This document shows positions 1 to 5,266 of a stretch of 33,487 nucleotides of DNA, one piece after another. The notes under the pieces were generated by a model. That model worked only from the letters and a program-made list of their open reading frames with translations, was not told the origin of the DNA and did no database searches. Each line of letters opens with the position of its first letter. Position 1 is the stretch's first letter. The position numbers were made by a program, and so were the translations under genes. Where the stretch lies: the IMG/VR virus record IMGVR_UViG_3300044837_000038, positions 1-33,487 of that record; one strand, given 5' to 3'. The DNA is from a virus.

Positions 1-95
1 ACGGCAACGGCAACGGCAACGGCTACGGCGACAGCTACGGCTACGGCAACGGCTACGGCAACGGCAGATATCCTTACAATTTGGCGGTCCGATGA
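1..95 (+). CDS. Glycine-rich repeat miniprotein, C-terminal part only
   Basis: This open frame enters from the left edge (first full codon at 3) and ends with TGA at 93-95. It alternates Gly with Tyr, Asn or Asp and finishes with RYPYNLAVR. The following miniprotein at 92-253 ends with the similar RYPSFLIVK, so the two look like tandem paralogues. Its stop overlaps the next start as ATGA. No start is visible in the window. Function unknown; Gly/Tyr/Asn-rich miniproteins of this kind are seen in phage early regions. The alternative is a low-complexity stretch that only looks coding. Confidence 0.45.
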   Translation, partial: GNGNGNGYGDSYGYGNGYGNGRYPYNLAVR

Positions 96-228
96 ACTAC
101 CCAAGCGGCTACGGCTACGGCAACGGCTACGGCTACGGCAACGGCTACGGCGACGGCAACGGCTACGGCGACGGCTACGGCTACGGCAACGGCAACGGCA
201 ACGGCAACGGCTACGGCAACGGCAGATA
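3..228 (+). repeat. Hexameric GGCxAC repeat tract in two blocks
   Basis: The region is built from six-base units of the form GGC followed by TAC, AAC or GAC, in two blocks (3-65 and about 105-223) separated by a unique spacer. A 24-base exact direct repeat ends each block (51-74 and 209-232). The units keep frame in both coding blocks. Such tracts can change copy number by slippage in whole dipeptide steps. The window begins inside the tract, so the left edge may be an assembly break. Confidence 0.85.
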
Positions 229-253
229 TCCTAGTTTTTTGATTGTAAAATGA
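92..253 (+). CDS. Glycine-rich repeat miniprotein (53 aa)
   Basis: The ORF starts at ATG 92 (MNYPSGYGYGNG...) and ends at TGA 251-253. After the start it consists of Gly-Tyr, Gly-Asn and Gly-Asp dipeptides up to residue 44, followed by RYPSFLIVK. The start overlaps the stop of the previous frame (ATGA), and its stop lies inside the ribosome site of the next gene (GAGGTAAG before ATG 262), so it sits in a translationally coupled series. There are no acidic clusters, cysteines or membrane segments. Function unknown; recognition rests on the maintained frame through repeats and on the shared C-terminal motif with its neighbour. Confidence 0.55.
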   Translation: MNYPSGYGYGNGYGYGNGYGDGNGYGDGYGYGNGNGNGNGYGNGRYPSFLIVK

Positions 254-261
254 GGTAAGTT

Positions 262-723
262 ATGTTTCCTGACTGGATACCAATAGAACCATGGAATGAA
301 TTTGTAGCAATGCGAAAGAAGAAGAAAAAACCTATGAATGACTACATGATTAAATTAGCGATTGGAAAACTTGAAAAATTAAAGGATGCAGGACAGGATT
401 TAACGGCGGTTATCAATGAATCAATATTTTGCCAATGGGATAGTTTCTACGCAATCAAAGCGCAGAAAGCTGATTTAGGTAACTGGTGGGATACGAAGGA
501 AAAGACAGCGGCCAAGGCGCAGGAATTGCATATAATGCCGATGGTTGGTGAAACAAGCGATATGTTTAAGCAACGCATAAACCGAGTTATTCAGCATGGA
601 GGTATCGAAGCAGCAGCAGCAGCACCAGCAAGGACGCATAAATCGGCAGAGCCAGCGACGTTCCGAAGTGAGGCAGCTAGGGCCGAACTACAAAGGGCAA
701 TTGCATTAACCAAGCGGCATTAA
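262..723 (+). CDS. Phage replication-protein C-terminal-type domain protein
   Basis: A 153-residue protein beginning MFPDWIPIEPWNEFVAMRKK, with a helical segment around residues 25-68 (DYMIKLAIGKLEKLKDAGQD, then INESIFCQWDSFYAI). This pattern, W-x-P-x-x-x-W-x-x-F followed by K-K-P and a helix ending near W-x-x-[FL]-Y, is what I know as the C-terminal module of phage replication initiators (lambda O/DnaT-like). Here it stands alone without the usual N-terminal winged helix, and the C-terminal tail is Ala-rich (residues 115-150). Start choice is supported by GAGGTAAG at 253-259. It may recruit primosome or helicase components; this is inference from family resemblance. Confidence 0.55.
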   Translation: MFPDWIPIEPWNEFVAMRKKKKKPMNDYMIKLAIGKLEKLKDAGQDLTAVINESIFCQWDSFYAIKAQKADLGNWWDTKEKTAAKAQELHIMPMVGETSDMFKQRINRVIQHGGIEAAAAAPARTHKSAEPATFRSEAARAELQRAIALTKRH

Positions 724-766
724 ACAGCGTTGGACTGAATCCAACAACTTATGGGAAAGAAGAATA

Positions 767-1648
767 ATGGAAAGCTTCATCAACAAAACAACGATTAAAT
801 TTGCAGCCATCGCATTCATCAGCTTTATTGCACTGATATGGATTTGGCCTTTCAATGCTGTCCCTACTGGGAGTCGTGGTGTTATCACATCGTTCGGGAA
901 AATTGTAAGCGTAGAAGATGAGGGATTCGTTTTTCTTCTGCCGTGGAAAAAACTTGCTATTTTCAGCATTCGTGCAGAACGCGCTGACGTTGAAAATGCA
1001 GAAGGTAGTACCAGCGATACACAGCCGGTCAAAGTCAGTATGACAGTCCGTTATTCAATTGCAACAAATAACGTTGCAGAAGTCTATGAAAAATACAGCC
1101 ATGATGGCGATCTGTCATCTTATGTACAGACTGCCACACAGGAGGTATTCAAGGCTGTCACGGCACGATACAGTGCGCCAGATTTGATTGCCAAGCGTTC
1201 AGAAGTCAGTAATGATATCAGTTCAGCACTGCGCGCCAAGTTATCGATTTACGGCGCTCAAGTCATTAGCATTGATATGCGTAACTTTTCATTTTCGCCA
1301 TCTTACATGGATGCAATTAACGTTAAGGTTACGCAAGAGCAATTGCGACTGGGCGCAGAAAACAAGCTGAAAACGGTTGAAGCAGAGCAAAAGCAGAAAG
1401 TTGCGATTGCCGAAGCCGAAGCCAATGCGATCAAGGCACGGGCTGATGGCGATGCATATGCGCAGTTGAAGGTTGCTACAGCACAAGCAGAATCGCTGAA
1501 AATTCAGAATGCTGCTCTTGCACAAAACAAAGACGTACTGGAATTGCGCCGAATCGAAGTTGATATGGTACGTGCCAAGCAATGGAAAGGAGATGTTCCG
1601 GCGACGATGTACGGTTCTGCGCCAATTCCTTTCGTGACAAACAAGTAA
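767..1648 (+). CDS. SPFH/band 7 (prohibitin-like) membrane protein
   Basis: A 293-residue protein with one N-terminal membrane segment (about residues 12-28), then a band 7/SPFH domain (residues 30-190; note VPTGSRGVITSFGKI and YSHDGDLSSYVQTATQEVFK) and a long Ala/Glu/Gln/Lys-rich coiled coil (about 190-265) with EAEANAIKARADGDA. This is the standard architecture of HflC/HflK and prohibitin-like proteins, which form large ring assemblies at the inner membrane and modulate proteases such as FtsH. The ribosome site is poor (AAAGAAGAATA before ATG 767). In lambda, FtsH controls CII stability, so a phage SPFH protein could tune lysis-lysogeny or membrane integrity; that role is a guess. A terminator follows. 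Confidence 0.85.
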   Translation: MESFINKTTIKFAAIAFISFIALIWIWPFNAVPTGSRGVITSFGKIVSVEDEGFVFLLPWKKLAIFSIRAERADVENAEGSTSDTQPVKVSMTVRYSIATNNVAEVYEKYSHDGDLSSYVQTATQEVFKAVTARYSAPDLIAKRSEVSNDISSALRAKLSIYGAQVISIDMRNFSFSPSYMDAINVKVTQEQLRLGAENKLKTVEAEQKQKVAIAEAEANAIKARADGDAYAQLKVATAQAESLKIQNAALAQNKDVLELRRIEVDMVRAKQWKGDVPATMYGSAPIPFVTNK

Positions 1649-1678
1649 TTCAATCGTGCGCTCTGGCGATGCTAAAGT

Positions 1679-1705
1679 ACCTATCAAAGCAGCGATAGGT
1701 TTTTC
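1679..1705 (+). terminator. Rho-independent terminator after the SPFH gene
   Basis: ACCTATC (1679-1685) pairs with GATAGGT (1694-1700) around an 8-base loop and is followed by TTTTC. It lies 31 bases past the SPFH stop. The remaining 220 bases to the next start hold only a weak CACTC/GAGTG hairpin (1748-1764) and no convincing gene or promoter. Confidence 0.7.
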
Positions 1706-1925
1706 ATTGGTACATAGAATAATCTGACGAGATTCGATATGTCGGTTCACTCACGAAACGAGTGTCAACATGAAGGCAGATTGATAGGATAGAGGCCGGT
1801 CATTTGAGTGTCATAATCGGTGTCTTGCAAGCAAACTGATGTACAACTCATTCATCCCGAGCGCCCTGTGTGGATCGCAACCACAACAGTCTGCCCCCAT
1901 GTTTGTTCAATACTAGGAATAAATA

Positions 1926-2522
1926 ATGCTTGCACGATCACCAATGAGCCGTACTAAGCCCGATCTGGTGAAATGTAAAGTAATCGGCTGCAAGGTGAAA
2001 TTCAAGCCGAAGACGCCCAAACATCGGGCTTGCTGTTTAGAGCATGCAGAAAAATTAGTTTCTGATGACAAGGAAAAGCAACAACGAATTGCATTGCGGG
2101 CAGAAAGATTGCGCCATAACCAGCAGAAGGAATCGCAGAAGACGCGTCAGAAGTGGTTAGAAGAATGCGAAAAGGCATTTAATGACTATCGGCGCACTTT
2201 AGGCATTATGGAGGGACTTGGCTGTATATCTTGTGGGTCGTTGAGCAGTTATCCTCGCTGGCAAGCTGGACACTTCATCTCTGTTGGTGCAAACCGCTCA
2301 CTACGATTTACAGAGGATAATGTTCATTTGCAATGTGTTCACTGCAATATGCACCAGGCAGGCGCAAATGGGCCTTATCGCGGTGCATTGATAGCCAAGA
2401 TAGGGATTGAACGAGTGGAAGCACTGGAAGGCCCGCATGAGCCAGCAAAGTGGACGATAGATGAACTCAAGGCCATTAAAGCTGAATATGTGGCTAAACT
2501 AAAAAAACTGAAAGGTAAATAA
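1926..2522 (+). CDS. ninG: NinG/Rap-type recombination nuclease
   Basis: The 198-residue protein matches the lambda NinG family, a structure-specific DNA nuclease (Rap) acting on Holliday-junction and D-loop intermediates. Visible landmarks are an N-terminal Zn-type cluster (CKVIGCKVKF then CCLEH), a basic coiled region (residues 45-90), and the C-terminal HNH-like part with GCISCG, GHF and LQCVHCN-x-H. ATG 1926 has AGGA seven bases upstream; ATG 1944 (MSRTKP) is the other possible start but lacks a ribosome site. Its stop overlaps the next start (TAATGG). NinB is also in the window but in the opposite-strand operon. Confidence 0.9.
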   Translation: MLARSPMSRTKPDLVKCKVIGCKVKFKPKTPKHRACCLEHAEKLVSDDKEKQQRIALRAERLRHNQQKESQKTRQKWLEECEKAFNDYRRTLGIMEGLGCISCGSLSSYPRWQAGHFISVGANRSLRFTEDNVHLQCVHCNMHQAGANGPYRGALIAKIGIERVEALEGPHEPAKWTIDELKAIKAEYVAKLKKLKGK

Positions 2523-2743
2523 TGGCCGTCAAAGTATGTAGGGAATGTAAATACTACAAAGACCCATCATTGGCAGACAATATTTTCAGGCCTGGATGGA
2601 TGTTTGGTCCAAAATGCTCCCATGAAAATGCACGTGATGAGGTTAGTGGAGAAAAAACTCCATGCGTCACAATGCGAGTTAATAAATGCAGTGCTGGACA
2701 GTTATTTGAGCTAAAACGACTGAAAGGTGGCCGGAATGACTAA
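2522..2743 (+). CDS. Small Cys-rich, probably zinc-binding protein
   Basis: A 73-residue protein with CxxC at residues 6-9 and further cysteines at 32, 48 and 56 plus His34, spaced like a small zinc-binding fold. It starts on the stop of ninG (TAATG). Nin-region genes of lambdoid phages often include such small zinc proteins, but I do not recognise a named family. Function unknown. Confidence 0.7.
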   Translation: MAVKVCRECKYYKDPSLADNIFRPGWMFGPKCSHENARDEVSGEKTPCVTMRVNKCSAGQLFELKRLKGGRND

Positions 2744-2918
2744 TACCGAATTGACACTAAAAGCCGCAGAAAGCATTTCTTTAATCCTTCATTCCAATCC
2801 TGAATACACAAAAGAACAACTCATGTTCAAAGCATATATGGACGGGTTAGCAGAAGGCGGCAACATCGTCGCCGGCCACGTCGAAAGTTACGCAACGATT
2901 CAAAAGGCGAAATTATGA
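2736..2918 (+). CDS. Small hypothetical phage protein (60 aa)
   Basis: I chose ATG 2736 (MTNTELTLKA) over ATG 2727 because AAAGGTGG lies just upstream and the overlap with the preceding gene is then eight bases. The protein is mostly helical, with no cysteines and no membrane segment, and includes EQLMFKAYMDGLAEGG. Its stop overlaps the next start (ATGA at 2915). Function unknown. Confidence 0.65.
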   Translation: MTNTELTLKAAESISLILHSNPEYTKEQLMFKAYMDGLAEGGNIVAGHVESYATIQKAKL

Positions 2919-3379
2919 ATCCTTGGCTAATATTGCTGATTTGTGGAGGAATTGCCTTTTTGCTTTCTATTTTGGTCTTGAGGCCGGTAGAGAAGGCTGA
3001 GAAGAAATATTCCGATTTTGGAAATATAATGAAACTTCGATGCGATCAAATCTATATTGATTCGACTAGGATAGCTGAAAAAGCATATTGGAAATATAAG
3101 CATGAAGCTAAAGAGAAGTCAGAAAATCCACATCTATATTGGACAGTAAAACAAATTGATATAAAGACCGGGCGAATTGAATGTCATGTCAGCTATCCTA
3201 CATTGAAGGAAGCACAAGACAAGGGCGCTGAATGGCTAAAACCATATCCAGGCATTCCACAGGATCACTATGTCGCTATTTTTTCCGATAACAGAATCCA
3301 TCAAGCGGCTGGAAATAAGCTAATCTCATTGGAAAGTTTCGGTGCTGAAACCATGAAAGCAATAAGGGGCAACTCATGA
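2915..3379 (+). CDS. Membrane-anchored hypothetical protein (154 aa)
   Basis: One N-terminal membrane segment (about residues 3-23, MNPWLILLICGGIAFLLSIL) is followed by a soluble region of mixed charge without a recognisable domain. A segment near residues 75-130 (YWTVKQIDIKTGRIECHVSY, DKGAEWLKPYPGIPQDHYV) has an alternating beta look. The start overlaps the upstream stop and the stop overlaps the next start (ATGA), placing it within a coupled run of small genes. Function unknown. Confidence 0.65.
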   Translation: MNPWLILLICGGIAFLLSILVLRPVEKAEKKYSDFGNIMKLRCDQIYIDSTRIAEKAYWKYKHEAKEKSENPHLYWTVKQIDIKTGRIECHVSYPTLKEAQDKGAEWLKPYPGIPQDHYVAIFSDNRIHQAAGNKLISLESFGAETMKAIRGNS

Positions 3380-3549
3380 AATTTAAGACTACCGCTAAAG
3401 TCACAAGCAAGTATGTGCAGACTATGGATACATTGCAGGCGATTTTGAATTCTCCTGAAAATATTGCTGAAGTTGATAGGCAAATGACAAATTTATTGTT
3501 GTATGGCACCACGCATCCTGAGCATTACAAGGAATTTCAGGCTGATTGA
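3376..3549 (+). CDS. Small hypothetical protein (57 aa)
   Basis: ATG 3376 overlaps the stop of the previous gene (ATGA), and AAGGGG lies about nine bases upstream. The product begins MKFKTTAKVTSKYVQTMD and ends YKEFQAD. It is helical and soluble, with no recognised motif. It is the last gene before the tRNA cluster. Confidence 0.6.
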   Translation: MKFKTTAKVTSKYVQTMDTLQAILNSPENIAEVDRQMTNLLLYGTTHPEHYKEFQAD

Positions 3550-3573
3550 CTTGCATTATCCAATAGGTAATGT
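3546..3573 (+). promoter_or_regulatory. Weak candidate promoter for the tRNA cluster
   Basis: TTGACT at 3546-3551 and TAATGT at 3568-3573 are separated by 16 bases. The -35 is good and the -10 poor. The 112 bases between 3550 and the first tRNA also contain an ATCCCA/TGGGAT inverted repeat (3621-3645). Offered only because the tRNAs otherwise depend on read-through. Confidence 0.25.
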
Positions 3574-3661
3574 AAGATTGAAGACGGAAAACTCCGAGAA
3601 AGTAATCCAAGCCAAAAGCTATCCCATTAACGTGCAAAGTGGGATGGTGAGTAGGCACAAA

Positions 3662-3745
3662 GGAAGATGCCGCGTAGGACGCAAAGGAGTTTTGAAAGCT
3701 CTGGTAACGGGAACGTTAATGGTTCGATTCCTTCATCTTCCGCCA
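3662..3745 (+). tRNA. tRNA-Ser(UGA)-like with 8/4 acceptor/T architecture
   Basis: GGAAGATG (3662-3669) pairs perfectly over eight bases with CATCTTCC (3734-3741), followed by discriminator G and encoded CCA. The anticodon arm GGAGT/GCTCT carries loop TTTGAAA, giving anticodon TGA (3693-3695). A class II variable arm TAACG-GGAA-CGTTA (3705-3718) follows. Exactly four bases lie on each side of the T loop TTCGATT, so the T stem is four pairs with one T-T mismatch. The D arm is compact (GCGT/ACGC with loop AGG). The standard 7/5 reading gives two mismatches in the T stem. The eight-pair acceptor, G73 and long arm resemble tRNA-Sec and the allo-tRNA class, and the ends match the E. coli selC ends as I remember them; the anticodon, however, reads serine. 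Functionality is unproven. Confidence 0.75.
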
Positions 3746-3751
3746 AGTTTT

Positions 3752-3843
3752 GCGTCACAGCCGAATACTGGTTAAGTCGGCACGGACTGTAAATCCGTAG
3801 CGTGCTAGACACGGTCGAGGTTCAATTCCTTGGTGGCGCACCA
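3752..3843 (+). tRNA. tRNA-Tyr(GUA)
   Basis: The acceptor stem is GCGTCAC (3752-3758) with GTGGCGC (3833-3839, one G-U pair), then A73 and encoded CCA. The D stem is CCGA/TCGG with GG in the loop. The anticodon stem ACGGA/TCCGT is perfect, with loop CTGTAAA and anticodon GTA. A class II variable arm (CGTG/CACG) and a five-pair T stem with TTCAATT loop follow. All elements fit a normal 7/5 tyrosine tRNA. It lies six bases after the Ser-like tRNA, presumably on the same transcript. Confidence 0.92.
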
Positions 3844-3883
3844 GAAATCCCTTCATGTGCTGATTCAAGCCAGCATATGTTCA

Positions 3884-3913
3884 CCGTAGTGCTTAACTGC
3901 ACGCGGTTTTTTT
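3884..3913 (+). terminator. Terminator after the tRNA genes
   Basis: CCG-TA-GTGC (3884-3892) pairs with GCAC-G-CGG (3899-3906) around a six-base loop and is followed by seven T residues (3907-3913). It separates the tRNA cluster from the late operon. Confidence 0.75.
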
Positions 3914-3938
3914 ACATAGTACCTATTTGACATAACAT
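3911..3938 (+). promoter_or_regulatory. Candidate late-operon promoter
   Basis: TTTACA (3911-3916) and TAACAT (3933-3938) are spaced by 16 bases, directly after the terminator and just before AGGAG and ATG 3951. Each box matches four or five of six consensus bases. The position is attractive; the sequence is only moderate, and a phage late promoter may use a different code. Confidence 0.35.
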
Positions 3939-3950
3939 CTAGGAGCAATA

Positions 3951-4157
3951 ATGAGTGAACTGACAGCAGAAGAGCGAAAACAGCTACGTGGTAAGGAATT
4001 CGGGCTGCCTGAACAGCGGGCTTATCCAATTGAGAATAAATCTCACGCAGCAAATGCCAAAGCTCGCGCCACGCAGCAAGTCAACGCAGGAAACCTCTCT
4101 GCATCCGCCAAAGCACAGATTGACGCTAAGGCGAATAAGGTGCTGAAAGGCAAATGA
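3951..4157 (+). CDS. Small hypothetical phage protein, DUF6582-like
   Basis: A 68-residue protein beginning MSELTAEERKQLRGKEFGLP. The pattern of F-x-L-P followed by R-x-Y-P-I, then SHAANAKARATQQ and a basic helical tail, resembles a short family I know from phage structural regions (DUF6582-type). Start supported by AGGAG at 3941-3945. First gene of the long late operon. Role unknown; possibly a minor head or DNA-associated protein. Confidence 0.75.
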   Translation: MSELTAEERKQLRGKEFGLPEQRAYPIENKSHAANAKARATQQVNAGNLSASAKAQIDAKANKVLKGK

Positions 4158-4324
4158 TGATAAGCGGGATTGACATTCAGCATATGCAAGAGGATGCATC
4201 TGAGCAGAAACAAAAGGACTGTGAGGCTTACCTATTAACGCTGCGACAAGCTGCTAAGGAATTTCGTGAAGAAATGGCTGCTGGTATCGAATCGATGTAT
4301 GGCAAAGTAATTGCAATAAAGTAA
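4154..4324 (+). CDS. Small hypothetical protein (56 aa)
   Basis: ATG 4154 overlaps the stop of the previous gene (ATGA), with GAAAGG upstream. The product MMISGIDIQHMQEDASEQKQ... is a charged helix-rich protein ending GKVIAIK. Its last codons enter the GTAACGTTAC palindrome (4321-4330). I recognise no domain. Confidence 0.5.
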   Translation: MMISGIDIQHMQEDASEQKQKDCEAYLLTLRQAAKEFREEMAAGIESMYGKVIAIK

Positions 4325-4363
4325 CGTTACCAGAGCGATTCTGGGCGTAGTCATAATGACTAC
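4321..4363. promoter_or_regulatory. Three adjacent palindromes before the small terminase gene
   Basis: The 43 bases hold GTAACGTTAC (4321-4330, perfect), CCAGA-gcgat-TCTGG (4330-4344) and GTAGTCAT-A-ATGACTAC (4347-4363, perfect eight-base arms). No T tract follows, so a terminator is unlikely. The place, immediately before the putative small terminase gene, fits a packaging (pac/cos-type) recognition site or an operator. This is an inference from position and symmetry. Confidence 0.5.
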
Positions 4364-4386
4364 TTTGGTTGAGAATGGTTATCATC

Positions 4387-4680
4387 ATGCCTAAAGGTGC
4401 TAAATACGGCGGCAGAGTAGCAGGAACGCCCAACAAGGCGACGAAACAATTCCGTGATACGGTTACTGCTTTGCTCGATAAGAACGCCGCCAACGTCGAT
4501 CTATGGCTTCAACAGGTGGCAGAGGGAATCGGCGATGCAAAGCCTGATCCTGGGAAAGCATTGGACCTGATGGCTAAGTTGGCTGAGTTTGCAGCGCCTA
4601 AGCTCGGACGTATTGAGCATGTCGGCGATGGTGGTGGCGCAGTCATCATTCAGGCTTCTACAGTAGATGAGCGGATTTAA
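4387..4680 (+). CDS. Putative terminase small subunit / DNA-binding protein
   Basis: A 97-residue protein from ATG 4387 (MPKGAKYGGRVAGTPNKAT). The N-terminal basic GGRxAGTPNKxT motif followed by a helical region (residues 20-75) and a Gly-rich end is common in small phage proteins placed directly before the large terminase. TTG 4369 and ATG 4375 are also in frame; none has a good ribosome site. The small terminase binds the packaging site and hands DNA to the large subunit. Assignment rests mainly on position and basic N-terminus. The HNH gene begins inside its 3' end. Confidence 0.6.
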   Translation: MPKGAKYGGRVAGTPNKATKQFRDTVTALLDKNAANVDLWLQQVAEGIGDAKPDPGKALDLMAKLAEFAAPKLGRIEHVGDGGGAVIIQASTVDERI

Positions 4681-5266
4681 GCAATGCTCAAGATGCGCTG
4701 ATCTGCTCCCTATCGGAGCGTACCACGCTTGTAAAAAAGAGAAGAGTGGGTATAAAAGTGCCTGCAAGGAATGTATAAAACATTCAAATGCATCTCGGTA
4801 TTTGCGTGATAAAGATAAAATTCTTGCTAAGACACGTCAGTGGCAAAGTGAAAATAAGGATTTTGTTGCAAAAATAGCTAAAGAGTGGCGCGTCAATAAT
4901 TTGAAAAAATGCGCAGAAGCAGCGTCTATATGGCGAAAAAAACATCCTGAAAAGTCTAAATCGGTAATGGCATCTTATGCCAAGAAGAATAAATCGATAA
5001 TAAATGCTATAGGTGCACGGCGTCGTGCATTAAAAGCTTTGGCGTCTCCACAATGGTCTAATAGAAGCGATATACGAGCATTTTATGAGACAGCGGCTGG
5101 GCTAAGTATGCTGACTGGCGATTGGTATCATGTTGACCATATTGTGCCAATAAACAGTAAGTATGTATGCGGATTACATGTAGCAGCAAATTTGCGTGTA
5201 ATAACGGCTACTGAGAACTCAAAAAAAGGTAATCGATACTGGCCGGATATGCCATGTTCAAACTGA
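4667..5266 (+). CDS. HNH homing-type endonuclease nested between terminase genes
   Basis: A 199-residue protein with an N-terminal Zn-ribbon-like region (CSRC, then CKECIKHSNASRYL), a long Lys-rich helical middle (residues 45-115), and an HNH centre near the C-terminus: HVDHIVPINSKYVCGLHVAANLRVITATENSKKGN. HVDHIVP supplies the first His/Asp pair and N-x-x-x-x-x-x-x-E-N-x-x-K-G-N the end of the fold. It overlaps the small terminase by 14 bases and the large terminase by 13. Its codons are more A+T rich than the terminase genes. Such genes are mobile, yet HNH proteins next to terminase can also be packaging cofactors (as in HK97-like phages). Confidence 0.88.
   Translation: MSGFKQCSRCADLLPIGAYHACKKEKSGYKSACKECIKHSNASRYLRDKDKILAKTRQWQSENKDFVAKIAKEWRVNNLKKCAEAASIWRKKHPEKSKSVMASYAKKNKSIINAIGARRRALKALASPQWSNRSDIRAFYETAAGLSMLTGDWYHVDHIVPINSKYVCGLHVAANLRVITATENSKKGNRYWPDMPCSN

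Noticed and set aside
1-232. CRISPR array
   Set aside because: The repeats are contiguous hexamers that keep a protein frame, without unique spacers of regular length.
1289-1750. - strand frame of 153 codons opposite the SPFH coiled coil
   Set aside because: Antisense to a well-supported gene; Leu/Cys/Phe-rich composition is the mirror of Ala/Glu/Lys codons, and no start signal is present.
3621-3645. Possible third tRNA before the Ser-like tRNA
   Set aside because: Only one inverted repeat (ATCCCA/TGGGAT) is present; no T-loop sequence, anticodon arm or acceptor pairing could be assembled.
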